This document shows positions 8,421-20,887 of a stretch of DNA of 64,000 nucleotides, piece by piece. Origin of the DNA: Aegilops tauschii subsp. strangulata (Eukaryota > Streptophyta > Magnoliopsida > Poales > Poaceae). Where the stretch lies: positions 321,249,294 to 321,313,293 of the forward strand of contig NC_053037.3 in NCBI RefSeq assembly GCF_002575655.3, given 5' to 3'. The translations under genes and the position numbers were made by a program. The first letter of the stretch is position 1. Each line of letters starts with the position of its first letter. Under the pieces are notes generated by a model, which made no database searches, was not told the DNA's origin, and worked only from the letters and a program-made list of their open reading frames with translations.

Positions 8421-11400
8421 CTGTTGTAGTAGGGCCTGCTGCAGTGTCATCCAAGTCTTCATGTTCATCAGTGTCACGTGATGAAGAATAGGAGCTGGCC
8501 ACCAAGGAAGGAACCTTGACCTTCTTGTACTTCTTCGGAGGAGGTGCAGCCCAGTCAAGATCTTCCTTGAGACACATTTTCTTCAGATCTTCTTCACTAT
8601 AGACATGAGACAGAACAGCCCAGGTGCGGTTGAGGGTTTCATGAAGGTAGTAGTGGTTTTTCTTCACTGCATTGTGGGTAGCAGTCATGTTGTGAAGAAT
8701 TGAATCAAACTGACGCTTGACCCATTTATGATTGCGATCAACCTTCTGATGATTTCATGGGGGGCAGAGTCGTCATTGGTGGAGTAGGATGCAGCCTTGC
8801 GAAATTTTCCATCCAATGGACGAATGCCTTCATCAATTACAGCAGTAGCCTTGCCCTTTTCATCAGCTGAGGAAAATGTCCGTTTGAGGACTTCGATCGG
8901 GGGCAAGTAGCTGCAATGGTTCAGTGTATCAGCTTTGTAGTTGAGTGAAGACCTTGTTCTGATGAATCTCATAATCCATGGTGCATAAGGCTTCAACTCA
9001 AATGGTGACATTGCGACATTGGCCAGAGTCCTCATGAAGAAATCATGGAAGTTGACGGGAACACCATGAATGATATTGAAAAGCAGATTCTTCATGATGC
9101 CAACGACTTCTTCTTCATTTGAGTCGTGGCCCTTGATTGGACTCAATGTCTTCGTCAAAATGCGATAGACAGTCCGAGGCACATACATCAATTCCTTCAC
9201 AAGGAATTTTGTTCTTGGGGCCTGACCTGGCTTCAAAGGCTTCATCAGCACTTGCATGTAGTGATCGATAAGCTCAGGTTCATTGTAGACGCAACAAGCA
9301 CCTTCAAGGGGCGGACTGAGAGGCAAAGCACGAAGCAATTCAGTAGCTGGTGCTTTGTAGTGAGTGTTTTCAGACATCCAGTCCAGCACCCATGAATTCA
9401 CATCTTCAGAGTTGCCGGTGATGTGCAGTGTTGCATAAAATTGAAGAATTAGCTCTTCATTCCAATCACATATGTCAGTGCAAAAATTTAACAGTCCAGT
9501 GTTGTAAAGAACACTGAGGACTGGCACGAAGCACGGCAGAGATTCCATATCCACGTGAGGAATGTGCTCATGATCGAAGACTTTGTCTTTGTTGAACAGC
9601 ACTGAGGAATAGAAATTTGCCTGGCTGGCAGTCCAGAAACGCCTCTTCCTTATGCGAGCAGAGTCATAAGGGTTGTACTCGGTGAAGATTACGTGCTCGC
9701 CGAAGAAATCATCAGCCCTGAATTTTTGCTTCCTTGAGAATGGATCCTTTGGCTTGGGCAGAGGAGTGTCAGTCAGTTGCATGATGACCTCAGGAATCGC
9801 AATCTCAGGTTCTTCAGGCTGAGGAATTTCTGGTTCCTCTTCAGTGGCAGTCTGCGTCTTCAGATGTTCAGCAGCAGCAGTTTCTTCAGCACTAGTGGCT
9901 GGAATTTCTTCACGTACAGATGAGGTGGGGTGAGTTTCTTCAGAACCCATTTGAACAGTTTGTGCAGAGGACTGAGGTATTTGCTGCAATGGTGTGAAGA
10001 GTGGAGAGTTGGGGTGCTGACTTTCCCAAAAGTCATTATTCATCACAGGTGTGGTACAACCAATGTCCACATCTTCATCTTCCATTTCTTCAACGCCAGC
10101 CTCTTCAGCTGTGAACTGAGGCATAGGCGAGGAAACAACTGGTGTTGAAGGGATTTGATCCACTTCAATTTCTTCATCCATCTGCTCTGACGAAGCAGCA
10201 GAAGGATTTTCTTCATCGGATCCGCTAGGGATCTCATATTCTTCATCAAAAGGGATGATTTCCTTTGATGGCATGAAGGAAACTGGAACAACATCAATTG
10301 GATTAGCAAATGAACTTGTCAATTTCTTCATCTTCTTCGGTGCTGAAGAATCTGAAGGAGCTGATGCTTTCCTTTTCTTCACTGATGCATACTCTGCAGC
10401 CTTGGTCTTCTTCACATCTGATGCAGATGGAAGGATTGGAGTTGGAGTAGGCGCAGGAGGAGCAGAGGAATGTGGTTGATTTTCTTCAGGCACAACTGAT
10501 GCAGTTGCCCTGACCTCTTCATTTTCTTCAGGCGCACCACTAGTGGGTGCCCTGGCAATTTCTTCAGTGGCTGGAATGCAGTCATCATCCTTGGAACTCA
10601 CATTTTCTTCAGCAGCCTGATTGTCATCAGCGGTGCTGGCATGTTCTTCAGTTGGCTGAGCAGATGCTTCAGCCTGAGGAATTTCCTGTTGTGTTGGAGC
10701 TGCAACATTGGTGGTGAACTTCTCAGTCAGTTTAACAAACCTGACCTTGGCTCCTTGCCAACCAGCATAGTAAGCATTGAAATCATCACTGAGGACTTTG
10801 ATTTTAGACTAAATCTTTACAAGTTCATCAGTTGTCATAGTGACAACGTTGTTCTTGATCTGCCTGGCCTTCTCATATTTCCATTTTTCTTCTTGGATGA
10901 AATGGGTCAGCATGTGACTTTGGCCAGGTGTCAACTTGAAATCAGGCATAGGAGTGTTTGGGTCCTTGTGCTAGAGATCAATATAGTCGAGGATCAACCT
11001 TGGATCCAAAAGCAGTGGCACATTTGTGCCTTTGGCTCTAGCGGCCCTGACTTGCCTATCTCTGATGATCTCAGCAAGTTCTTCATCATCAGCTTCGTCT
11101 TCTTCAGACGGCCCTTGGAAGGCGACCTGCTTCTTGTGAGGACTTGGGCGAGAGCCTCGTCCAGCAGTGGTCTTTGTCTTCAGCAGAGAGGGTCCTGTTG
11201 AAGAATTTGGTGCAGCTGAGGAACTAGCCGAAGCTCCTGAGGCAATAGAGATGCCTGTAGTCCTTTGGCACGTGGCGAGATGCACAGGTGCTGAGGATTT
11301 TGTCGGATCAGCTGAGGACTTTGGAGGAGCAGGAGCGGCTTGAGGAATTGGCCGTGAGGGCATTGAAGAAGAGGCACTTGGCTTGTGCGCAGGCTTCTTT

Positions 11401-11819
11401 GCCATGGATTTCTTCGGCCTTACAGAGGCCTCAGCAGCAACAGCAGTGGAATCTTCGTTGAATTTCTTCACTGCATCTTTTGCCTGTTTGGCCAACTTGG
11501 CCTGGCGCTTGGCCCATTCTTCAGGAAAATCCTCACCGCGCTTGATGCTAGTGGGATCTGCCTCTTGGCCAGGTGCCAATGGTGGTCTTGAGCATGGAGG
11601 AGTAACAACGAATTTCTTCATGTATTTTGGAGTCACATACCTATACTCCCTCCACTCTTTTGCCCATTTCCTTTCTATCCTCTGAATGCGCACCTTGCGC
11701 TGATTCTTATCTTCCTCAGTGGGTGTGCAGTACCCAGCATAAATGTCCTCAGGGATTTCAAAGGCAGTATTGACCTCAGGCCTCTTTCCTCCTTTCTGTG
11801 GCTTCTTTCCATTAGCCAT
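8410..11819 (-). pseudogene. SIRE-1 ORF3 (env-position protein)
   Basis: The ATG at 11819 starts a Lys/Pro/Ser-rich N-terminal region. Stops at about 10971 and 10807 interrupt an otherwise continuous frame to about 8685, and a +1 segment then runs to the break at 8405. The middle is acidic and Glu-rich. The C-terminal third is globular (FYSSVLFNKDKVFDHEHIP, YNTGLLNFCTDICDWNEE, YAPWIMRFIRTRSSLNYKAD). SIRE elements have an 'env-like' ORF in this place, but I see no signal peptide or membrane segment. The globular part looks more like the plant 'putative transposon protein' domain families. The function is unknown to me. Confidence 0.65.
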
Positions 11820-13254
11820 TTTCTTCAGTTGAGGAATTTGAACAATTTAACTCTCTGAAGAAGTATGCAACTTTTCTTCGAGGAACGCTGCAAATGAGTT
11901 AAGTTGATGAGAACCTAGTGATTCAGCAGCGGACATGAGTACCTGTGAACAGAGTATAGTTGCGAGGAATTTGGAGAGGTCATATGCGTTCTCAGAAGGT
12001 TTTTCAAAAAGAACAAGTTTGAGGAATTTGACCAGATGAGTCTTGAAGAATTTCACTAAGCATTCTTTGTCTTAGGTTCCAGAGTTGTATAGATCGAAGA
12101 TCCACACAATTGAGGAATCTTGAAGAAAAATGATGCTTAGAGAAACGAATCAAGAACAGATGACATGTGAGGTGTTCAGTGTGTGAAAAATTTGAGGAAT
12201 AAACACCTTTGAAGATTTTGTAGAAGTCATTTGAATCAAAGAGGGCAGTAAAAGTAACTTTTAATTACCCTGAACGAAGAACACGACGAACTGGGATGTG
12301 GAGAAGTGAAGCTCGTCTGTGCAGATCTTCCACGCCCTAACTTGGCAGAGGAAGACGGCTAAGGCGGTGGCGGAGTGAAGATTTCCGCGGCCGGCGCGAG
12401 TACGGCGGCGACGAGGTCGAGGCAGTGAAGCTCTTCCTCACCGGCGACGATGATGTAGTGGCGGCGCTAGGGTTTGAGAAGCTCGAGCTGGAGAGAGGTC
12501 GAGCGGAGTAAAAGAAGTGAGGAAGGGGAGAGGGGGTATTTATAGCCACGGTGAAAAACTGTTCGCCCGAAGAAATTGGACGAACGTGCCCCTGACCCTT
12601 CTCATTCACTTGACATGTGTCACCCACGTACTGAGAAGTGGAGATCGTGTTAGATCGTGGGTGAATAGATAAGTATATCATGGGAAGCGGAATGGTTTGA
12701 GCAGCAAAGTCGAAAATTTGGATAAGATAACTTAAAAGTTTCGTTCGCAAATTCTTCAGCTGACAAGGACACAATGAAGATTTTGAACGAGTTCCAAATA
12801 GACCGCATATGAAGAATTTGTGAATATATTGGGTTGAGTATAGCATAGAGGGGGAAGGGTCCGATCACATACACTTAGCAGAAAAACCAACTTGAAGAAT
12901 TAGCCATAAGTGAATGATGTAGAGGACATAAACTTATATATATAGCCAATGAAGAAAAACGACGGAACCAGTGAAGATTTTGCAAAGTTGAATAATATGA
13001 ACAATTGAGGAATTTCAAAAACTGAGGAAAAACTCAAATTGAAGATTTTCAACTTTTGTGGTGGCGTGACCCACCGTATAAGAATGATGATTTCAGACAC
13101 CGCGTACAATTGTCGTAGGGTTCTGAGAATCAAATTCTTCATTAATTTCTTCACACTTAGAGTGTTATTCTTCATTGATTGAAGAAAAACGTTTCTTCAT
13201 GTGTTGCACATCTAAGTCATCAATTTTGCATAAGTGTTAGGATGAGTGTCCTCT
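11820..13254 (-). other. SIRE-1 spacer between pol and ORF3
   Basis: This is non-coding. It includes a GC-rich block at 12340-12540 that looks like a plant promoter and 5' leader on the minus strand (TATA box 12537-12544, then CTCAAACCCTAGCGCC near 12462-12478). The rest is AT-rich with many GAAGAATTT-type motifs. No coding frame is supported. Confidence 0.55.
12537..12544 (-). promoter_or_regulatory. Possible internal promoter for ORF3
   Basis: The minus strand reads GGCTATAAATACCCCC, followed about 60-70 bp downstream by AACCCTAG in a C-rich leader. It lies about 720 bp upstream of the ORF3 ATG at 11819 and is far from the LTR, so it could give a separate ORF3 transcript. This is inferred from sequence only. 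Confidence 0.4.
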
Positions 13255-14013
13255 TCAAAGAACATTCGAAGATTCTAAGATATTTAGCTCACACCGCAAC
13301 TTGCTAAATCTCTTCTCATCCAAGGGCTTTGTGAAGATATCGGCTAGCTGTTCTTCAGTCTTCACATGCTCAATAGAAATGTCACCCTTCAACACATGAT
13401 CGCGAAGAAAATGATGACGAATCTGAATGTGCTTTGTCTTCGAGTGCTGAACTGGGTTGTGAGCAATCTTGATGGCACTCACATTGTCACACAAGAGAGG
13501 CACATTCTTCACGTTGACGCCGTAGTCCTTGAGATTTTGCTTCATCCACAGAAATTGAGCACAGAAAGAACCAGCAACAATGTACTCAGCTTCAGCAGTA
13601 GAAAGTGATACGCAGTTCTGCTTCTTCGAGGAGCAACAGACCAAGGATCGTCCGAGGAAATGACATGTACCAGATGTTGACTTGCGATCCACACGATCAC
13701 CGGCATAGTCAGAGTCAGAATATCCAACGAGATCAAAAGCCGAGCCCTTGGGGTACCATAATCCTAGTGTTGGTGTGTGAGCTAGATATCGAAGAATATG
13801 TTTCACAGCCTTATGGTGTGATTCCTTCGGTGTAGCTTGAAATCGGGCACACATGCAAACACTAAGCATAATATCTGGCCTAGATGCACATAAGTACAAT
13901 AAAGAACCAATCATGGAGCGGTATACCTTTTGATCGAAGTCAATACCATTTTCATCAGTGCACATATGGCCATTTGTGGGCATCGGAATTTTGACGCCTT
14001 TGCAATCTTGCAT
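13255..14013 (-). pseudogene. SIRE-1 RNase H
   Basis: The minus-strand frame covers the end of RT and a complete Copia RNase H: YRSMIGSLLYLCASRPDI, GYSDSDYAGD (first Asp), STAEAEYI (Glu), PLLCDNVSAI (Asp), and QLADIFTKPLDEKRF near the end. All four acidic positions are present. A stop and shift in the 80 bases upstream split it from the RT frame. Confidence 0.85.
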
Positions 14014-14093
14014 GCCGAATTTCCTCAGTACATCCTTGAGGTATTTCTCCTGAGATATGAATATGCCATTGCGCTGTTGATGAATTTGAAGAC

Positions 14094-15980
14094 CTAAGAT
14101 AATTTCAACTCTTGCATCATAGACATTTGATATTCTTCACTCATCATATAGGCAAATTCATCACTATAACGTTGGTCAGTACAGCCAAAGATGATATCAT
14201 CAACATATATTTGGCATACAAACAATTCATCATCATATGATTTAGTGAAAAGAGTAGGGTCGAGTGAACCGGGTTTGAAGCCTTTCTTCATGAGGAATTC
14301 CTTCAAAGTATCATACCACGCCCGAGGGGCCTGCTTGAGGCCATAGAGGGCCTTATTTAGTCTGAAGACTTTGTCAGGATGCTTAGGATCTTCAAAACCT
14401 GGGGGTTGAGCAACATATACTTCTTCCTCAAGCTTACCATTGAGGAATGCACTTTTCACATCCATTTGATATAAAGTGATATCATGATGGTTAGCATAAG
14501 CAAGTAATATGCGAATAGCTTCAAGTCTAGCAATAGGTGCAAAAGTTTCATCGAAATCAATTCCTTCAACCTGTGTGTAGCCTTGAGCTACTAGCCATGC
14601 CTTATTCCTCACCACAAGGCCATTTTCATCTTGCTTGTGGCGGTAGATCCACTTTGTGCCAATGATATTGTGTTTGCGAGGATCTGGACGATTGACCAGT
14701 TCCCAAACGTTGTTGAGATCGAACTGATGTAATTCTTCTTGCATGGCCTGAATCCAATCAGGCTCCAGAAGTGCTTCATCTACCTTAGTGGGCTCTATGA
14801 TAGAGACAAAAGCATAGTGCCCACAAAAGTTAGATAAATGTGAAGCTTTTGAGCGTGTGAGAGGACCTGGTGCTTCAATGTCATCGATGATCTTCTCAAC
14901 TTGCACTTCTTTTGCAATGCAAGCATGAGTAGGTTGTCGTCGAGGAATTTGATCAACATTTTCTTCAGCACCATTTTCTTCAGCAATTTCTTCAGGTGCA
15001 TTAGCTCGACGTTCTTCACGTTCTGGAATGAATTCTTCAGCAGATTCTTCGGTAGGAATGACATCCTCAGTAGCCTTGAACTTGATAGTTTCCTCAGGCG
15101 CTGGTTCATCTATCACAGAGGGTAGGTGCTCTCTTTGTGAGCCATTAGTTTCGAACCGCACATCTACAGTTTCAACAACCTTGTGAAGAACGGTGTTGAA
15201 GACTCTGTAGGTGTGCGAGTCCTTTCTGTAACCATGCATAAAACCTTCATGTGCTTTCGGTGCAAATTTAGCATTGTGATGAGGATCTCTAATCCAACAT
15301 TTAGCACCGAAGACTTTGAAATAACTCACATTGGGTTTCTTGTTAGTGAGGAGTTCATAGGCAGTCTTTTTGAAGAATTTGTGAAGATATACCCTATTGA
15401 TGATGTGGCACGCAGTATAAATTGCCTCAATCCAGAAGTGACGAGGCGTCTTGTACTCATCAAGCATAGTGCGAGCCATCTCAACAAGAGTTCTGTTCTT
15501 GCGCTCCACGACGCCAATCTGCTGAGGAGTATAAGGAGCAGATAACTCATGAGTAATACCAAGTTCATCAAAATAGTCATCAAGACCAGAATTCTTGAAC
15601 TTAGTTCCATTATCACTTCTGATGTGCTTGATCTTCACACCAAAGTTGGTTGAAGCCCTCAAGGAAAATCGTTTGAAGACTTCCTGCACTTCATGTTTGT
15701 AAGTAACAATGTGTACCCATGTGTAACGAGAGTAATCATCAACAATAACAAGCCCATAGAGAGATGCGTCATTTGTGATAGCTGAGTAATGGTTAGGACC
15801 AAAGAGGTCCATGTGAAGCAATTCGAATGGTCGAGTAGTGGTCATGATAGTCTTCGCTGGATGCTTAGCCTTGGTCATCTTTCCAGCTTCACAAGCTCCA
15901 CACAAGTGATCCTTGAGGAATTTGACATTCTCAATGCCAATGACATGCTTCTTCTTTGCAAGCGTGTGCAAATTCCTCAT
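14094..15980 (-). pseudogene. SIRE-1 integrase and reverse transcriptase
   Basis: This 628-codon frame begins in the integrase zinc-binding region ([16 protein letters not shown]). It continues through the core: LLHMDLFGP (Asp), [11 protein letters not shown] (Asp), and [15 protein letters not shown] (Glu). A Glu-rich linker leads to RT with [23 protein letters not shown] (Asp), [13 protein letters not shown] and [11 protein letters not shown]. The catalytic residues are intact. The frame is closed at both ends by stops relative to protease and RNase H. Confidence 0.88.
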
Positions 15981-15995
15981 GCCTGCATGACCAAG

Positions 15996-17448
15996 TCATC
16001 GATGGCATAGCCAACCTTCTGAAGCTTTTGCGATTAGGCACACGGTCGGTTGCGGTCCTGTAGAGAAATCAACAATATACAAGTCTCCTCTCCTAAAGCC
16101 TTCGAAGACTTTGGAATTGTCAGCTTCCATAACCACAACACAACGATACTTGCCAAAGACAACTAACATATCAAGATCACAAAGCATTGAGACAGACATG
16201 AGGTTGTATCCTAAGGACTCGACAAGCATGACTTTGTCCATGTGTCGATCCTTTGTGATCGCAACCTTACCTAGACCCAATACCTGACTTTTGCCTTTGT
16301 CAGCGAAGATGATATGCTTCAGATGCGATGGTGATAAGGGAGCATCAATCAATAGATTCTTGTCACCAGTCATGTGATTTGTACATCCACTATCGAGGAC
16401 CCACTCAGTGGCTTTGGGTTGATCACCCTGCAGATGAATTAGTGCAGCTTACGAACTTCATATACTTCATCAGTGAAGAATATGACATCACAATTCATCA
16501 GACCAATTTCATCAAGCAATGCAACAGTTAAAAACAGTATGAGGACGTGAGAAAAGAAAGTTCATTTCTTCATGATTAGCCTGCGTCCTTTCAGGCACTC
16601 TTCAGGTCTCCAGCAAATTCTTCAGACGTTCAAGCATGTCTGGAGACCTGACCCTGCAGAAGAGATTAGTTCTTTTTCTTCACCACCCACATCTGAAGGG
16701 GTGGCAAAGAGTTCATCACTCTGCGAGCTCCATATGAGAAAGGTGGCATAGAAGCCAATCCGTTTCGTTTCACATAAGAGAAGTTAGGGTAAGCATATGA
16801 ATAAGCAGAGAAATTCTTTGAGGACTTATGAACATAATGATTGGAGGAATAATGCTGATATTCATAGCCCTTGGTTCTTCCCTGCGAAACAGAGTTGTTA
16901 GCATGATGATGTTCATATGAGGACTTTGATCCTCTTGAGGAATATGATCCATGTGAGGAATTTGGTCTGTATGAGGACTTGGATCCATATGAAGAATTTG
17001 GTCCATATGAAGAATTTGATCTAGAGTTCCTAATCTTCACAGGTGGTGTCATGAGGACATTCACCTAAAGACTTTCAAGGCACCTTTTGGGAACCCAGAT
17101 TTTCTTCATAGGGGAACCGTTCCTGCAGTTAGTGCCAACATATCTAGCAAATACTTCACCATTCTGAGTTTTAAACAGTTTGTAGTTGGAGCCAAATGAC
17201 TCATCAGAAGAATGAGAAGATTCACATGTAAAGCCAGATAAATTAGATGGATCAACTGGAGGTCCCTTTGCAGCAACCCATGAGGTTTTGGGGTACTGCT
17301 CAGGCTTCCAATATGTACCATCAGCATTGAGTTTCCTCTCAAAGGCAATACCCTCTTTCCTAGGGTTCCTGTTGAGGATCTGCTTTTTAAGCACATCACA
17401 AGGAGTCTGATGCCCTTTGAGGCTTTTGTACATGCCTGTCATGTACAA
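15996..17448 (-). pseudogene. SIRE-1 gag C-terminus and protease
   Basis: Three minus-strand segments (17448-17065, 17064-16666, 16420-15996) continue from gag. The second is a repetitive Ser/Tyr/Gly-rich stretch (units such as SSYGPNSSYGSKSSYRPN) typical of SIRE gag-protease linkers. The third opens with LDSGCTNHMTG, the Asp-Ser-Gly protease active site, at about 16375-16408, and has YNLMSVSMLCD downstream. A stop near 17064, a gap at 16421-16665 and a stop before 15980 break the frame. Confidence 0.75.
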
Positions 17449-17453
17449 TTCCT

Positions 17454-19241
17454 TCAGCCCTGCATCGTTAGTGATACTAGCAATGTCCGCAGATGAGGAA
17501 TTAATGATAGCAGAGACAGTTGAGGACTTTGTAGCATTAGAAGCATTTGAACATCAGGTGAAGAATTAGCAGATTCACGTTCAATGCATTTCAAACATGG
17601 AGGAACAAATTCTTCCTGAGCAGCGCTGATTTGTTGAGCAAGTAATGAATCGCGCTCCTTCTGAAGATCTTCATAACTCACTTTTAGCTTCTCAAGATCT
17701 TGCTTTCTTTGCAGAAATTCATAAGAAAGCTTCTCATGATCAGATAAGAGAGTGTTATGTTGATCTTGAAGGGTATCATACTTAGTATGAAGTCTCTGAA
17801 GACTTTCAGTCAACGTTTTAGTGCGATCCATTTCTTCACCCAACATATCATCACTTTTGTCTAGCATGTTTTGAACCTTTTCAAGGGCCCTTTGTTGTTT
17901 CAGAGCAATCTTAGCAAGTTTAGAATAGTTGGGCTTAAGGTTTTCATCAGATTCATTCTCACTTGATTCAGAGGAGGTATATTTGAGTACCTTGGCACCC
18001 TTTGCCATGAAGCAATAGGTGGGAGCGTAGTCATCATTGCCTTCATCAGCCTTGTTGGTGAGATCATTTTCTTCAGTGTTGAAGATAGACTTGCTGACGA
18101 ATGCAGTAGCGAGGGCTAGGCTAGCCACACCGGATTCGGAATCCTCAGATGCCTCCTCTTCCTCATTTTCTTTAGATTCAGCCTCAGAGTCCATTTCCTT
18201 GCCAATGAATGCCCGAGCCTTTTTGGAGCTGCTCTTCTTGTGAGATGAAGACTTTGAGGATTTTGATGATGAAGATTTTGAGGATTTCTTCTTTTTCTTC
18301 GCATCATCAGAACTGTAATCCTTGTATTTCTTCTTCTTTGATTCCTTTTCCCACTGAGGACAATCTTGAATGTAGTGTCCTGGTTTCTTGCATTTGTGAC
18401 AAAGCCTCTTCTTGCAGTCACTGGATGAGGAATCATTGCTCCTTGAGGGTCTTCCAAAGCGACCACGTCTTGGGAACTTCTGGAATTTCTTCACGAGCAG
18501 TGCTAGATCATGGCTCAGTTCTTCAAGATCACCAAGGCTGCTATCAGAGTCTTCATCTTCAGACTCAGAAACTGCCTTGACCTTCAATGCACGTGATCTA
18601 CCATAGCTCGAACCATAGAGATCTCTCTTTTTAGCAAGCTGGAACTCATGAGTGTTTAGCCTCTCGAGGATATCAGCGGGATCAAGTGACTTGTAATCAG
18701 CACACTCTTGTATCATCAATGCCAGAGTATCAAATGAAGAATCAAGCGATCTCAGCAGTTTCTTCACCACCTCATGGTCGGTGATGTCAGTGGCACCGAG
18801 CGCTTGTAGCTCATTTGAGATGTCAGTGAGGCGATCGAAGGTCTGTTGTACATTTTCATTGTCGAGTCTTTTGAAGCGGTTGAAGAGATTGCGAAGAACA
18901 TCAACTCTAGAGTCACGCTGTGTTGAGACTCCTTCATTGACTTTGGACAGCCTATCCCAGATAAGCTTAGCAGTTTCCAAAGCACTCACTCTTCCATACT
19001 GTCCTTTGCTCAGATGGCCACATATGATATTCTTCGCTTGAGAATCGAGTTGCTTGAATCTCTTCACATCGGTAGCATTCAGTGAGGGTGAGACAGAGGG
19101 AACACCATTTTCCACAACATACCAGAGATCGTTATCAATTGCCTCAAGATGCATTCGCATCTTATTCTTCCAGTAGGGGTAGTCCGTCCCATCGAAGGTA
19201 GGACACCCAGCAGAGACCTTGATCATACCTGCGGTCGACAT
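17454..19241 (-). pseudogene. SIRE-1 gag
   Basis: The ATG at 19241 starts a 595-codon frame. The N-terminal capsid-like region has FDGTDYPYWKNKMRMHLEAI and ETAKLIWDRLSKVNEG. A CCHC zinc knuckle (CHKCKKPGHYIQDC) follows at about residue 286, then a Lys/Ser-rich tract, an acidic tract and a coiled-coil stretch (about 440-550). A frameshift near 17555 replaces the natural C-terminus with about 25 unrelated residues before the stop, so this is a broken copy. Confidence 0.85.
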
Positions 19242-19294
19242 AACTAAAACTCCAGGCGGTTAAACCAAAATCACACAGAACAAGGGAGTACCTT

Positions 19295-19306
19295 GCTCTG
19301 ATACCA
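19295..19306 (-). other. SIRE-1 primer binding site
   Basis: The minus strand reads TGGTATCAGAGC, complementary to the 3' end of plant initiator methionine tRNA, two bases inside the LTR end at 19309. It fixes the 5' LTR as the right-hand one. Confidence 0.9.
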
Positions 19307-19308
19307 AT

Positions 19309-20780
19309 TGAAAGTGCGTTATATCGACTAGAGGGGGGTGAATAGGCGATTTTTATAAATTCTTCACTGAGGAATTTGTGGGTGAGGAAATTCCTTAGCG
19401 AAGAACTACTTGCAGCGGAATAAGTACTCAAAAGTATGCATAGCAGACCACAAGCATAGTCATCGTGATGAAATGAAAACAAGCACAGAGTACAAAAAGC
19501 GTAAACACAGGATAACACATGATGAAGACAAACAGACTGAGGAAATTGAACTGAGGAAACTGAGAAAGTCTTCAGTCAAAGTCTTCAAACACAGATATAT
19601 ACAACACAGTAATGAGGAAATGGAAGAGTTGAGGAAATAGAACCAGTAAGCTTGGTGAAGACAATGATTTGGTAGACCAGTTCCAACTACTATCTCAGTT
19701 GTATGTCTGGTTGGAGCGGCTAGGTATTTAAACCTGAGGACACACAGTCCCAGACACACAGTCCTCACCGTATTCTCCTTGAGCTAAGGTCACACAGATC
19801 TCGCCCAATCACTCGTGGTAAGTCTTCAGGTGACTTCCAAACCTTCACAAACTCGGTCACACGGCGATCCACAATTTCCTCTTGGATGCTCTAGACCATG
19901 ACGCCTAACCGTCTGGAAGAAGCACAGTCTTCAAAGGTAACAAGCGTCGGATCCACGCAGGATCAATCTCTTCAGTGATGCTCAATCACTATGGGTTTGT
20001 AGGTGTTTAGGTTTGGGGTTTTCCTCACTTGATGATTTTCGCTCAAAGTCCTCGGAGGATGGGATGCTCTCAAATGACAAGTGTCAGTTTCTCTCGGAGC
20101 AGCCAACCAGCTAGTGGTTGTAGGGGGCAGCTATTTATAGCCTAGGGAGCAGCCTGACATGATAAGACATAAATGCCCTTCAATGATATGACCGTTAGGT
20201 GGGTAGATATTTTGGGACAACTGTCGCATAGCACAGCAACGGTCGGAAATTTGAGTATCAAATTCCTCAGGGCTATCATGTTCCTCACTGTGTAGGCAAT
20301 CCGCACTGGCGAATTCCTAACTCCTCAGTCGGAACAAATTCCTCAGAGACCAGAAGAACTTCGTCTCTATCACTGAAGAATATGACTGAACTGTATGAGA
20401 TTTCCAATGGCTTCACTCGAAGGGATTGGTAGGTGTAGGATTTTGAGTTGAGCATCACATGGCAATTTTTCCTTAGTATTTCCTCGGCCCCCATTAACAG
20501 TACGGTGTTTCCTATGACTCAAGAAAGAGAAAATGAAACTGCTTCATGTTCCTCAAATGAATACCAAGTCTTCAAGGTCACACCAATTTCTTCACTTTCA
20601 AAGTCTTCAGAAATCCAAAGTCTTCAGTCGAAGAACTTCATTTTTAGGGGTCGACTTTCTCTGTAAATATCAAACTCCTCATAGACTTATAGACCTTTGT
20701 ACACTCATAAACACATTAGTCCCTTAACCTAAAAGTCTTCAATACACCAAAATCACTAAGGGGCACTAGATGCACTTACA
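19309..20780 (-). repeat. SIRE-1 5' LTR
   Basis: This 1472-bp LTR runs from TGAAAGTGCG to CTTACA and closely matches 1034-2531. It is followed by GTCTT, the target-site half that also follows the solo LTR. It is full of TCTTCA/TGAGGA-type motifs. The promoter TATA box is at 20131-20140 on the minus strand. Confidence 0.92.
20131..20140 (-). promoter_or_regulatory. TATA box of SIRE-1 5' LTR
   Basis: The minus strand reads CTATAAATAG, facing the SIRE-1 gag. It is the expected start region for the element transcript. Confidence 0.65.
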
Positions 20781-20887
20781 GTCTTGGATGCCTTGTCGAT
20801 GAAGATGGGTCGTACGGCCTGCTGGCTTAGCCACGCTGTGGGACGCAGGCAGGCAAGTCTGGAGACCCTGTTCCCAGAACGCCGACA
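20781..20887 (-). repeat. Gypsy-1 3' LTR, inner end (copy 2)
   Basis: This is a 107-bp duplicate of 2532-2638 ending in GCCGACA. The polypurine tract TAGCCCCCGGGCCC (plus-strand view) follows directly at 20889. Confidence 0.9.

Larger units (their letters stand above)
8406..20780 (-). mobile_element. SIRE-1: SIRE/Maximus-type Copia, 3' end missing
   Basis: This is a minus-strand Copia element with 5' LTR 19309-20780, an initiator-Met PBS at 19295-19306, gag (17454-19241), protease-integrase-RT-RNase H (13255-16420) and a long third ORF (8410-11819) after pol. Integrase before RT gives Copia; an additional ORF after pol and LTRs of about 1.5 kb fit the SIRE lineage. The interior beyond ORF3, the PPT and the attached 3' LTR are missing at the 8405 break. 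A matching solo LTR lies at 1034-2531. Several stops and frameshifts make it non-autonomous. Confidence 0.85.

Noticed and set aside
8685..10601. Envelope glycoprotein
   Set aside because: Its position after pol suggests 'env-like', but no signal peptide, membrane span or cleavage region is visible.
1034..20780. A single complete SIRE-1 element with both LTRs
   Set aside because: The left LTR is followed inward by gypsy sequence, not by SIRE 3' interior, and the SIRE interior begins at a break inside ORF3 at 8405, so the two LTRs do not bound one uninterrupted element.
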